A stretch of 34,531 nt of DNA, taken from assembly GCA_002332615.1 (NCBI GenBank), contig DDAL01000009.1:1-34531 (forward strand), written 5' to 3'. The notes under the pieces were generated by a model. That model was given only the letters and a program-made list of their open reading frames with translations, was not told the DNA's origin and made no database searches. Both the position numbers and the translations under genes were made by a program. The DNA comes from Sphingobacteriaceae bacterium UBA2059. Lineage in GTDB: Bacteria > Bacteroidota > Bacteroidia > Sphingobacteriales > Sphingobacteriaceae. How positions within the stretch are numbered: the first letter of the stretch is position 1; every line of letters starts with the position of its first letter. Positions 25,901-34,483 of the stretch are shown piece by piece.

Positions 25901-26078
25901 TGAGAAAGTAAGGGCCTATCTCAGTGGGGAGAACCTGTTTGAATGGGATAAACTTGGAAAACTACCAATCGATCCGGAGGTTAACGTAACTACAGCAGGT
26001 GCGAATGATCCCGCAGCATTTGGAAGGGTTTACCCTTATAGAAGAAGTCTTTCGTTTGGTTTGCAAGTAACACTCTAA
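22827..26078 (+). CDS. SusC-like TonB-dependent glycan transporter 1
   Basis: A 1083-aa outer-membrane SusC-family receptor. A signal peptide (cleavage after AIA, residue 21) precedes a CnaB-like regulatory domain (about 25-100, TVTGKVTATDGQSLPGVSI), a TonB box EVVVVGYGTQ (about 104-113), a plug domain with LQGTTPGLSI, IKLRG and VLKDAASSSIYGTRGAWGVILITTKSGK, and a 22-strand-type barrel ending in SFGLQVTL. The SusD partner follows after 12 bases. SusC/D pairs capture and import oligosaccharides; the position after NamZ suggests murein-derived sugars, which is inference. It is a close paralogue of the receptor at 29470-32763: the first 92 coding bases differ at only nine positions. From about 22980 on the DNA becomes visibly AT-richer. 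Confidence 0.95.
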   Translation: MKKRLLMLMLSLVFLLGHAIAQQKTVTGKVTATDGQSLPGVSIRVKGTNLGTSTNLDGFYTIKVNKGQVLVFSFIGSDTQEKAVGDANVINVKLGSSTKSLDEVVVVGYGTQKRANLTGAVSTVNREVLESRPITDVGRALQGTTPGLSITTSSGQIGQNPNIKLRGTVGTLTGTGGAQPLILVDNVEYPNLQLINPDDIESISVLKDAASSSIYGTRGAWGVILITTKSGKKGTPARINYSTNVSFSSPTTTPEIAPAAEGAEMAFGAMRRSNPNQKIFAAVGSYIDELAIVKMREWREKYSNQNLGLDMELGRDFEVRDNHLFFYRPWKVGDMFMKKWTPQQNHTININGGSEKTTYNIGLGLLDQTGVLKQNEDKYKRYNASVGVSTAVTDYFEARGKVLYTNTLLTQPFQYATAVYDPWYYLYRWPENYPYGLYQGKPFRSAITDVQQASMDRTTVNLAKIAVGGTIKPMKDITIDFDYSFTGINNHYRAAGGYIYGWDFWSSLDKQGNIPYRAYTSPSYDMAQYNSSWSNMNTGKVFATWNKGFKDHSFKIIAGGDLEQYETFFQSSKRNDLIDPNLGEVNLATGDQFANSSRGRWNTAGFFGRLNYAYAGKYLLEFNGRYDGSSRLSPGKKWGFFPSMSAGYNLSEEDFMSFAKPVLSSLKFRGSWGSIGNQNTSVGNIYRILSTSNSGWLVNGKQTTTASTPAPISGDLTWETVTTLDFGLDTRFFNGRLGLSADWYQRTTSDMHSPGEILPSSFGAVSPKRNFGALRTTGLEFALDFNHNFSSGLNINLTATLADFTEKITQYKGVKNINSNYEGKRLGDIWGYETDRFFSNDDFEKDAGGNLLVKDGKYVLRSGIPSQEKFEGGTFFFSPGDIKYKDLNGDGIIYRGSNTVEDPGDQRVIGNTTPRYQYGFRLGADWKGIDLNFFLQGVGKRNYWAQGPMFIPGWRPGEAWYKHQLDYWTEDRTAAFYPRLTNIGEASTKNFYPQTKYILNLAYLRLKNLSVGYQIPTNLTRKVKVEKVRAYLSGENLFEWDKLGKLPIDPEVNVTTAGANDPAAFGRVYPYRRSLSFGLQVTL

Positions 26079-26090
26079 ATAGATAATAAG

Positions 26091-27815
26091 ATGAAAACTA
26101 GAATATTTTTTTTAATTCTAATTCTTGGAGCTGGGTTAATTAGTTGCTCCAAAGATTTTTTAGAGAAACCTCCTTTAGATCAACTCTCTGACGAGACGTT
26201 TTGGGTTAGTGAGAAGAATGTAAGGACATTTTCTTACGGTTTCTATACTGACTATTTCAAAGGTTATGGCTCGGGCAATACATGGGGTAACTTCTTTAGC
26301 GGACAATCACTTAATGATGATTTTGCTCCTGGTACTCCATCCGCTTATATCAAAGACGTGCCTGCTACAAATGGCGGATGGGGGTACAGCTATGTCAGGA
26401 AGGCAAATCTATTTTTACAGAAAATACAAGATATGCCTGTGAGCCAAAATATGACAGAGGAAGCAAAAAAACATTGGTCTGGAATTGCACGGTTTTTTAG
26501 AGCCATGGAATATTGCGACTTAGTTCAGCGCTTTGGAGATGTGACATGGTATGATCAAGTTATTTCAGAGAAAGACACTGCTCAGCTTTATAAGCCTAGA
26601 GAAGATAGGGCATATATAATGGATAAAGTTCTTGAAGACTTTAAATATGCCGCAGAAAACGTGAGAGTTAGTGATGGGGTAGAAAAGCTAACAATTAATA
26701 AAGATATTGTTTTGGGATTTATGTCATCCAAGTTTTTATTCGAGGGCACTTGGCAGAAGTACCACAAAGGAAGTGCTGCGAAAGCTAAAGAATACTTAGA
26801 GGCGTCAAAGTGGGCGGCTAACGAGGTTATTCAAAAGGGAAAGTATTCTTTAGGAAAATACAGGGAGGTGTTCAATTCGCTTGACCTTTCAACTAATTCG
26901 GAAGTGCTTCTGTTTAGACAGTATGAACCGAAAATTCTGACTCATTCTTTGATGAATTACGTAGATTATGAGCCTCAGACGGGTGCATCAAAGAGTTTAA
27001 TGGATTCATACCTAGCTGATGACGGCTTGCCAATAAGTTTGTCAACCAAGTATAAGGGAGATAAAGATGTTAAAGAATACTTTGCTAATCGTGATGGGAG
27101 AATGAAAGAAACATATCCAGATTCGTTGCGTTTGAATGCTCCAAAGATGTCAACAGCGTATTCTACTTCTGGATTTGTCACATATAAATTTTTAAATGAA
27201 TCTTTTGTAAATGACAGATTTAATACGACGGACGCTCCAATTCTAAGGTTTGGTGAGATTCTGGTTAACTATGCAGAAGCTTGTGCTGAGCTAGCAACTG
27301 TAGGAGGAGAGCCTATTTCAAACAGCGACTTAGATAAGTCCATTAATAAATTGCGTAAAAGGATAAACGTTAACCTTCCAGACCTTCGTGTAAATGGAGA
27401 TCAGCCCATAGTAAACGGTCAGGTTTATGATGATCCTAAGAGAGATAAATCAGTCCCTAGTTTGATTTGGGAAATCAGACGCGAGCGCAGAGTGGAGCTT
27501 GTATTCGAAGGCTTTAGATACGATGACCTTAGACGTTGGAAAAAGCTTGAATATACAGATACAGAAATGAATCCTGAGATCAATATGGGAGCATGGATTC
27601 GCAAGTCCGATTTCGATAAAAGCCCTAAGCCGCTACCGACGATAGTTTTAAATAAGGATCCTAAAGCTCTGGAAGGTTACATAACTCCTTCGTGGCAACC
27701 TCAAACTCAAAGGAAGTTTACTAACCCTAGAATTTATTTGTATCCATTGCCAACTGATCAAATCGTTTTATATAAGCAACATAGTATAGAGCTGACACAA
27801 AACCCTGGATGGTAA
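26091..27815 (+). CDS. SusD-like surface glycan-binding lipoprotein 1
   Basis: A 574-aa outer-membrane lipoprotein that forms the lid of SusC 1. The signal peptide ends in LISC with Cys19 as the lipid site. The N-terminal region LEKPPLDQLSDETFWVSEKN is typical of the SusD/RagB N-terminal domain; HWSGIARFFRAMEYCDLVQRFGDV matches the TPR-like core. The C-terminal SLIWEIRRERRVELVFEGFRYDDLRRW is a SusD hallmark, and the protein ends in the usual LTQNPGW. It follows SusC 1 by 12 bases and ends just before an intrinsic terminator. It is paralogous to SusD 2. Confidence 0.95.
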   Translation: MKTRIFFLILILGAGLISCSKDFLEKPPLDQLSDETFWVSEKNVRTFSYGFYTDYFKGYGSGNTWGNFFSGQSLNDDFAPGTPSAYIKDVPATNGGWGYSYVRKANLFLQKIQDMPVSQNMTEEAKKHWSGIARFFRAMEYCDLVQRFGDVTWYDQVISEKDTAQLYKPREDRAYIMDKVLEDFKYAAENVRVSDGVEKLTINKDIVLGFMSSKFLFEGTWQKYHKGSAAKAKEYLEASKWAANEVIQKGKYSLGKYREVFNSLDLSTNSEVLLFRQYEPKILTHSLMNYVDYEPQTGASKSLMDSYLADDGLPISLSTKYKGDKDVKEYFANRDGRMKETYPDSLRLNAPKMSTAYSTSGFVTYKFLNESFVNDRFNTTDAPILRFGEILVNYAEACAELATVGGEPISNSDLDKSINKLRKRINVNLPDLRVNGDQPIVNGQVYDDPKRDKSVPSLIWEIRRERRVELVFEGFRYDDLRRWKKLEYTDTEMNPEINMGAWIRKSDFDKSPKPLPTIVLNKDPKALEGYITPSWQPQTQRKFTNPRIYLYPLPTDQIVLYKQHSIELTQNPGW

Positions 27816-27819
27816 TGAA

Positions 27820-27843
27820 CGGGCCCTCTTATTGGGCCCTTTT
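27820..27843 (+). terminator. Terminator after SusD 1, inside the locus
   Basis: GGGCCC (27821-27826) pairs with GGGCCC (27834-27839) across a 7-base loop, followed by TTTT. It lies 5 bases after the SusD 1 stop and could lower expression of the downstream genes relative to the first SusCD pair. Confidence 0.65.
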
Positions 27844-27860
27844 CCCATAATATTTGAGAG

Positions 27861-29390
27861 ATGAAACGCTTAATTTTAGGATTGATTTTTTTTTATTGTT
27901 TAGAATCAAGTTGCCAAATCCATGGCATTAAACGCGAATTCAGAGGGGTTTGGATTGCAACGGTAGAGAATATAGACTGGCCAGGCAAAGGAAGTCGTTC
28001 TTCTGAAACGCAAAAAGCGGAATTGTTATCTATTTTCGATGAACATAAGAAGACAGGCATAAATGCTGTGATGTTTCAGGTTAGGCCAACAGCGGATGCA
28101 TTATATAAAAAAAGCCGTGAGCCCTGGAGCCGTTATCTTAGTGGGAAACCAGGGATTGCTCCTGACCCTGAGTATGATCCCCTTCAATTTGCGATTGAGA
28201 AAGCTCATGAGCGAGGGATGGAGCTTCATGCATGGTTTAATCCTTATCGTGCTACGAATGATATGGTAGCGGCTAATGTGGCCAATGACCATATAAGCTT
28301 GCAAAAACCTGAATGGTTTTTTACATATGGCAGTAAAAAGTACTTTAATCCGGGGTTACAAGAGGTAAGGAGTTACATTGTTTCCGTTATACTTGATGTA
28401 GTGGATGGATATGATATAGATGGAGTGCATTTCGATGATTACTTTTATCCATATCCGGGTAAGACTCCACTTCCTGATTCACTTACATTTTTAGCTCACT
28501 CTAGAGGCATTTCCAATATAGAAGACTGGAGAAGGGATAATGTCAACCTATTAATAAAGGAAGTAAGGGACAGTATTAAAGCCCATAAAAAGCACGTTAA
28601 GTTTGGTATAAGCCCGTTTGGTATTTGGAGGAATAAAAAAGAGGACGTCAGAGGATCGGAAACAAATGGGCTTTCCGGCTATAGTGCTTTGTATGCAGAC
28701 GCTCTCCACTGGCTGGCCAATGATTGGATCGATTATATCAATCCACAAGTGTACTTCCCTTTTAAATACGCTCCTGCTGCGTTTGAAGTACTTACCGATT
28801 GGTGGGGATTAAACTCTTTTGGAAAGCATGTGTATATTGGGAATGCTGTTTATAGAGCTTCAGAAAAAAGGTTCGGATGGGAAAGCTTTTCACAACTGCC
28901 TGACCAGATTCGCTATTTAAGGAATAATGAACACATACAGGGAAGCGTGTTTTTTAGTTCTAAATCATTAACTGATAATCTAGCTGGTTTTAGGGATTCA
29001 CTACGTCATGATTTTTACAAATACCCCGCTTTAGTACCCACGATGCCATGGATTGACAACGTTGCGCCAAAAGCTCCGGAAAAGCTTACTGTTAAACGTA
29101 AGGGAAAACGACTCAAACTCAGCTGGACCGCCCCTGAAATGATAACAACTGGCAGTGATGACGTTTATGGATATGTAATATACAGAGTTAATAAACGAGC
29201 GCCGTTAAACACCTTAGATCCAGGCACAATAATCCATATAAGTTTCGATAACAAAACCACATATTTTTTAGATGATAGCTCTGAAAAAGGATCAAAATAT
29301 TATTATTTTGTAACAGTATTAGACCGTATGAAAAACGAAAGTGCAACCTCCAATGTGGTTTTGAAGGGAGGTGTAGGTAAACGACAATAG
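27861..29390 (+). CDS. GHL10/DigH-like glycoside hydrolase with FnIII domain
   Basis: A 509-aa exported protein. After a signal peptide (about 1-18; ESSC is a poor lipobox, so lipidation is doubtful) comes a TIM-barrel GHL10 (DUF187) domain (about 24-390). Motifs are REFRGVWIATVENIDWP (25-41), NAVMFQVRPTADALY (68-82), ELHAWFNPYR (121-130), DIDGVHFDDYFYPYP (185-199), FGISPFGIWRNK and DYINPQVYFPF. D192/D193 are likely active-site acids. A fibronectin type III domain follows (about 401-500). E. coli DigH (YddW) of this family cleaves peptide-free murein glycan strands, which would feed the NamZ product pathway. It lies between the two SusCD pairs. Confidence 0.9.
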   Translation: MKRLILGLIFFYCLESSCQIHGIKREFRGVWIATVENIDWPGKGSRSSETQKAELLSIFDEHKKTGINAVMFQVRPTADALYKKSREPWSRYLSGKPGIAPDPEYDPLQFAIEKAHERGMELHAWFNPYRATNDMVAANVANDHISLQKPEWFFTYGSKKYFNPGLQEVRSYIVSVILDVVDGYDIDGVHFDDYFYPYPGKTPLPDSLTFLAHSRGISNIEDWRRDNVNLLIKEVRDSIKAHKKHVKFGISPFGIWRNKKEDVRGSETNGLSGYSALYADALHWLANDWIDYINPQVYFPFKYAPAAFEVLTDWWGLNSFGKHVYIGNAVYRASEKRFGWESFSQLPDQIRYLRNNEHIQGSVFFSSKSLTDNLAGFRDSLRHDFYKYPALVPTMPWIDNVAPKAPEKLTVKRKGKRLKLSWTAPEMITTGSDDVYGYVIYRVNKRAPLNTLDPGTIIHISFDNKTTYFLDDSSEKGSKYYYFVTVLDRMKNESATSNVVLKGGVGKRQ

Positions 29391-29469
29391 ACACCACGAT
29401 TTAAACATAGGGCATTTCTTTATCTGAGATAATTCAACTTCTATCAACTCTTAACTAAACAAAATCATT

Positions 29470-32400
29470 ATGAAAAAAAGACTACTAATGCTCATGTTGA
29501 GTCTGGTCTTTTTGCTAGGGAATGTTATTGCCCAGCAAAAGATAGTGACCGGCAAGGTTACCGGCGCAGAAGACGGACTTCCGCTGCCCGGCGTTTCCGT
29601 TAAAGTAAAAGGTACAAATCAGGGTACCGCAACAGATATTAATGGTAATTACACCATTAGCGCTAGTAAAGGTCAAGTACTAGTTTTTTCCTTTATAGGA
29701 TCAACAACACAGGAAAAGACTATTGGCGACACAAAAAATATTAATATAAAAATGGGATCGGATACTAAATCGCTTGATGAGGTAGTAGTTGTTGGCTATG
29801 GTACTCAAAGGAAAGCTAATCTTACAGGGGCTGTTTCGACTGTTGATAAAAAAGCGCTAGAATCGAGACCTATTACCGACATCGGCAGAGGTCTTCAAGG
29901 AGCTGTTCCTGGCTTAACAGTTACTACCGCTTCCGGAGATATATCTAGTGAGCCTAAGATTCGACTTAGAGGGGTAACAGGTTCACTAAATACATCTTCT
30001 GACGGAGCTAAGCCTTTGATATTAGTCGACAACGTAGAAATACCTAGTTTGCAAATGGTAAATCCTGAAGATATTGAAAGCATTTCAGTTCTTAAGGATG
30101 CTGCATCAACATCTATTTATGGCACCCGAGGAGCTTGGGGGGTAATTTTGATAACGACAAAATCGGGGAAGAAAGGTGCTTCAGCAGATAGAATAACATA
30201 TTCGAATAATATTTCTTTTGCCACACCTACAAGCATGCCTAAAATTGCATCGGGTTATGATAACGCTATGGCAGCTCTTACCGCTTATCGTAGAAGTGAT
30301 CAAAACGCGATGGATTTAGGTGAGCCTCTAGTAGGAATGAGTGTTAACCTAGAATCAATTAAAAAGATGAAGGAATGGGAGGAATTATACGGGCATATGA
30401 ACTTATCAGACTCTATGGTTTTAGGGCGAGACTTCGAAATAAAAGGTAAGCAGCTATATTTTTACAGGTCTTGGGATCCGGTGAAGAAGTTTGTCGACAA
30501 TTGGGCGCCACAGCAAAAACATGATTTAAATATAAGCGGTGGCAGTGAGAAACTTGGATACAATCTCGGATTAGGGTATTTATCTCAGGACGGTGTCCTA
30601 AAAGTCAATCCCGATAAGTTTAATAGGTACAACTTAACGTTAAGTTTAAACTCGACAGTTAACAAGTGGTTTGACGCACGCGCTAAAATTTTATATAGTA
30701 ACACTAGGTTTACTACACCGTTCTCGTTTAGTGCCGGAGAACACTATAGCGCATGGTATTATCTTTTTAGATGGCCAGCATACTATCCTTACGGTACTTA
30801 CCAAGGTAAGCCATTTAGGAGTGCTATTACCGAAGCTCAACAGGCTAAACAGGATGAGACTAAGAATGCGTTTGCGCGGATGTCTGTAGGTAGCACTCTC
30901 AAGTTATCAAAAGGGCTTACTTTAGATGTTGATTACACCTACTCAAATACTAACAGTCATTTGCATCAAACCGGAGGAGGTGTTGAGGCTTATGATTTTT
31001 GGGCATTCAATGGCACTGGTTTAGATTTTAAAAACTATTACTCAGGAACGAGCTATGATAAAGCAAGATACAACTCTACTTGGAGCGAAGTCAACACAGG
31101 AAAGCTGTTTGCTACGTATCTAAAAGATTTCAACGATCATTCCCTTAAATTCATTTTAGGCGGAGATATAGAAAAATTCACATTTAATGATCAATCGTCA
31201 GAGCGGAGGAAACTTTTAGACCCCTCGAAAGGAGAGTTGAATTTGGCAACAGGAGATCAGTTTGTTGGAGGGGCTGCAAATCATTGGTCTACTCTTGGTT
31301 TCTTTGGGCGGGTAAACTATTCGTACAAGAACAAGTATCTCTTGGAGCTTAACGGCAGATACGACGGATCTTCACGTTTTCCTCAAACCGAATTGTGGGG
31401 TTTTTTCCCTTCGATATCCGCTGGCTATGTGATAAGTGAAGAAGGCTTTATGAGTAATACGAAAGATATAATATCTTTTCTTAAACTCAGAGCATCTTAT
31501 GGCTCAATCGGAAATCAGGCTGTAGGAGAGTATCGATTCCTTTCTTTAATGGATCAAAAAGCATCAAACTGGATCCTCCCCGGGATTAATAATCCTACAT
31601 TTACGACACCTTCCCCTGTTTCTCAGTCACTTACTTGGGAAAAGGTGAATACTCTAGACATAGGTGCTGATGTTCGTGTCTTAAATGACAAAGTAGGTTT
31701 AACATTTGATTGGTATCAGAGAATTACAAAAGATATGATTACTCCTGGTGTGACTTTACCTAATTCTTTTGGTTCAGAGCCTCCAGTAAGAAATTACGGT
31801 GAATTGGAAGCTAAAGGTTGGGAAGTCGCAATTGACTTTAATCATAGATTTGATAATCAATTAAAACTTTTTGCTTCTGCTTCTTTAACGGATGCTCAAG
31901 AAAAGATTACAAGGTATTCAAACGTTACCAAGTCCATTCCGGGACCCATTTCTGCAATCAACACCCTATATTATGAAGGTATGAAAATCGGAGAAATATG
32001 GGGTTATGAAACTGATAGATTGTTTCAGGAGGATGATTTTATAATATCAGAGCTTCCTAATGGTACTAAGGCTTATAAGTTGAAGGAAGGTTTACCTTCC
32101 CAGAAGGCACTTGAAGTGGGAAGCGGCTTTAATTATATTCCAGGAGACGTGAAGTTGAAAGATCTAGACGGTAGTGGTGATATAACCCCCGGGGATGCTG
32201 TATATAATTCTGGCGATAGGAAAATTATTGGGAATTCAACTCCTAGATACCAGTATGGCTTTAGGTTAGGAGCAGAGTGGAAAGGGATTGATCTAGATGC
32301 ATATTTTCAGGGTGTTGGCAAACGTGATCTATGGGCAAGTGGTTCAGTCTTTATTCCTGGTTTTAGGTATAACGAAGCATGGTATAGCCACCAACTTGAT

Positions 32401-32763
32401 TATTGGACTCCTGAAAACACGGACGCTTTTTATCCGAGACCGGCTTCTTATGGTGCGGTTGCAGACAAATGGGATTTCGTTCCACAGACAAGGTACTTAT
32501 TAAATATGGCATATCTGCGTATGAAGAATGTGACTTTAGGGTATTCCTTCCCAGCACCGCTGGTTAACAAAGTCAATATGCAAAAAGTAAGGATATATTT
32601 AAGTGGAGAAAATTTGTTTGAATTTGATAAGCTAGGAAAGAAGATGCCTCTAGATCCAGAAGTAGATTTTACACAGGCGCAACTCAATAGAGATAGGGCC
32701 GGCTTTGGAAGGGTTTACCCATACAGAAGGTCTTTTTCTTTTGGATTGCAAGCAACGTTTTAA
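29470..32763 (+). CDS. SusC-like TonB-dependent glycan transporter 2
   Basis: A 1097-aa SusC-family receptor with the same plan as SusC 1: signal peptide (cleavage after VIA), CnaB-like domain (VTGKVTGAEDGLPLPGVSV), TonB box EVVVVGYGTQ, plug with LQGAVPGLTV, KIRLRG and VLKDAASTSIYGTRGAWGVILITTKSGK, and a barrel ending in SFGLQATF. Body regions such as NTGKLFATYLKDFNDHSLKF and LLDPSKGELNLATGDQF parallel SusC 1, indicating a duplicated transporter. The difference in the barrel suggests a related but distinct ligand. It begins 79 bases after the GHL10 gene; its SusD follows after 10 bases. Confidence 0.95.
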   Translation: MKKRLLMLMLSLVFLLGNVIAQQKIVTGKVTGAEDGLPLPGVSVKVKGTNQGTATDINGNYTISASKGQVLVFSFIGSTTQEKTIGDTKNINIKMGSDTKSLDEVVVVGYGTQRKANLTGAVSTVDKKALESRPITDIGRGLQGAVPGLTVTTASGDISSEPKIRLRGVTGSLNTSSDGAKPLILVDNVEIPSLQMVNPEDIESISVLKDAASTSIYGTRGAWGVILITTKSGKKGASADRITYSNNISFATPTSMPKIASGYDNAMAALTAYRRSDQNAMDLGEPLVGMSVNLESIKKMKEWEELYGHMNLSDSMVLGRDFEIKGKQLYFYRSWDPVKKFVDNWAPQQKHDLNISGGSEKLGYNLGLGYLSQDGVLKVNPDKFNRYNLTLSLNSTVNKWFDARAKILYSNTRFTTPFSFSAGEHYSAWYYLFRWPAYYPYGTYQGKPFRSAITEAQQAKQDETKNAFARMSVGSTLKLSKGLTLDVDYTYSNTNSHLHQTGGGVEAYDFWAFNGTGLDFKNYYSGTSYDKARYNSTWSEVNTGKLFATYLKDFNDHSLKFILGGDIEKFTFNDQSSERRKLLDPSKGELNLATGDQFVGGAANHWSTLGFFGRVNYSYKNKYLLELNGRYDGSSRFPQTELWGFFPSISAGYVISEEGFMSNTKDIISFLKLRASYGSIGNQAVGEYRFLSLMDQKASNWILPGINNPTFTTPSPVSQSLTWEKVNTLDIGADVRVLNDKVGLTFDWYQRITKDMITPGVTLPNSFGSEPPVRNYGELEAKGWEVAIDFNHRFDNQLKLFASASLTDAQEKITRYSNVTKSIPGPISAINTLYYEGMKIGEIWGYETDRLFQEDDFIISELPNGTKAYKLKEGLPSQKALEVGSGFNYIPGDVKLKDLDGSGDITPGDAVYNSGDRKIIGNSTPRYQYGFRLGAEWKGIDLDAYFQGVGKRDLWASGSVFIPGFRYNEAWYSHQLDYWTPENTDAFYPRPASYGAVADKWDFVPQTRYLLNMAYLRMKNVTLGYSFPAPLVNKVNMQKVRIYLSGENLFEFDKLGKKMPLDPEVDFTQAQLNRDRAGFGRVYPYRRSFSFGLQATF

Positions 32764-32773
32764 TTAAGAAGTA

Positions 32774-34477
32774 ATGAAAAAAAGTTTAATAATATTAATT
32801 GTCGTCTTTATCACAGGTTGTAATAAGACAGACGAATTTTTAGCGAAGCTTCCAATTGACAAGTTTACCGACGAGACATTTTGGAACAGTGAAAGCAGCG
32901 TTCGCACATTTGCATGGGAGTTTTATCCTACTTACTTCACTGGTTACGCTTCCGGGTTTGATTTAACTTGGGGCGGCTATTTCTGGGGAGAGCAATTGAA
33001 TGATGATTTTGCGCCTACTGTTCCAGCAGAATATAGTACTGTTGTTCCTGAAAAGTCATTAGGAAAATTTGACTGGTCTTTCGCAAATATTAAAAGAGCA
33101 AACCTGTTCATTGAGAGAATACCGAAAGTTCCAATGAGTGATGATGCAAAAAAACATTGGTTAGGGGTTGGGAGGTTCTTTAGAGCAATGGAATATGCAA
33201 GTAAAGTCAAAAGATTTGGTGACTTTCCTTGGATAAGCAGGACTTTGTCTGAAAATGACGATTCTGAGTTATATAAGGAACGTGATCCAAGAACTTTAGT
33301 AATGGACAGTGTACTTGTAGATTTTAAATTTGCTAGCTCAAATGTAAGAATCACCGACAAAGAATCAGGTCCAAATCAGCTAACAGTAAACAGAGATGTT
33401 GTTCTTGCTTTCATGTCTCGATTGTTCTTGTTTGAAGGAACATGGCAAAAGTATATAGAAAAGAATGACGCAAAAGCTAAAGAATACTTAGAATCTGCGA
33501 AATGGGCGGCCGACGAGATTATCAAATCTGGACGGTATACAGTTGCACCAGGATATAGAGCTTTATTTAACTCTTTAAACCTTGCGGGTAATCCTGAAAT
33601 AATAATGTATAGGATGTATGAAGTAGGTTATCTCACACATAGTTTAAACAGTTATGTGAATAAACTTTCTCAAAACGGAGCTTCAAAGAGCGCAGTTGAA
33701 TCTTATCTGGCGGCAGATGGCTTACCTATCAGCGTTTCACAAGTTTACCAAGGCGATAAAAATATCAAGGATTTCATGAAGAACAGGGACCCTAGAATGC
33801 ATGAAACATTCGCTGACTCATTAAGACTTAATGGCCTTGACGGAAACTTCTCTACAACCGGATATGTAGTCTACAAGTTCTTAAACGAAGAGATAAAGGA
33901 TAAGAATGAAGGTAATTCTAACTTAAACAATACGGACGCACCGGTTATAAGATATGGAGAAGTACTTATGAATTATGCCGAAGCTTGTGCTGAGTTAGGA
34001 AACCTTATCCAAGAAGATCTAGACAAGTCTATTAACGCTTTGAGGAATAGAGCAGGGGTCAAGATGCCTCGCTTACAGATTATTGGCGGCTTGCCCGCTG
34101 TAAACGGAAAGGTGTTTGATGATCCTGTCAGAGACAAGACTGTTCCATCTTTGATCTGGGAGATTAGAAGGGAGAGACGTGTGGAACTTATGATGGAAGG
34201 GTTTCGTAATTCTGATTTAAGGAGATGGAAAAAGCTAAATTATATCGATATGAACAGAAATCCTGATATTAATAGAGGGGCATGGATAGACAAGACTAAA
34301 TATCCAAAGACTCTATCTGTTACACTTGAAGGGAATAAGAGTCAAGGATATATTATTCCAGCCACTAAGATCAGAACGTTTGATAATGATAAGTATTACT
34401 TGTTTCCTTTGCCTGCAGATCAATTGAGACTATATAAGGATAGAAATGCGAGTTTAAACCAAAACCCTGGTTGGTAA
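32774..34477 (+). CDS. SusD-like surface glycan-binding lipoprotein 2
   Basis: A 567-aa lipoprotein partner of SusC 2. The signal peptide ends in FITGC with Cys16, followed by N-K-T-D-E, which has acidic residues in the region of the Bacteroidetes surface-export signal. SusD motifs are LAKLPIDKFTDETFW, KHWLGVGRFFRAMEYASKVKRFGDF, SLIWEIRRERRVELMMEGFRNSDLRRW and the final LNQNPGW. It is similar along its length to SusD 1, so the whole SusC-SusD unit was probably duplicated. It is the last gene of the window, closed by a strong terminator. Confidence 0.95.
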   Translation: MKKSLIILIVVFITGCNKTDEFLAKLPIDKFTDETFWNSESSVRTFAWEFYPTYFTGYASGFDLTWGGYFWGEQLNDDFAPTVPAEYSTVVPEKSLGKFDWSFANIKRANLFIERIPKVPMSDDAKKHWLGVGRFFRAMEYASKVKRFGDFPWISRTLSENDDSELYKERDPRTLVMDSVLVDFKFASSNVRITDKESGPNQLTVNRDVVLAFMSRLFLFEGTWQKYIEKNDAKAKEYLESAKWAADEIIKSGRYTVAPGYRALFNSLNLAGNPEIIMYRMYEVGYLTHSLNSYVNKLSQNGASKSAVESYLAADGLPISVSQVYQGDKNIKDFMKNRDPRMHETFADSLRLNGLDGNFSTTGYVVYKFLNEEIKDKNEGNSNLNNTDAPVIRYGEVLMNYAEACAELGNLIQEDLDKSINALRNRAGVKMPRLQIIGGLPAVNGKVFDDPVRDKTVPSLIWEIRRERRVELMMEGFRNSDLRRWKKLNYIDMNRNPDINRGAWIDKTKYPKTLSVTLEGNKSQGYIIPATKIRTFDNDKYYLFPLPADQLRLYKDRNASLNQNPGW

Positions 34478-34483
34478 TTTCCA

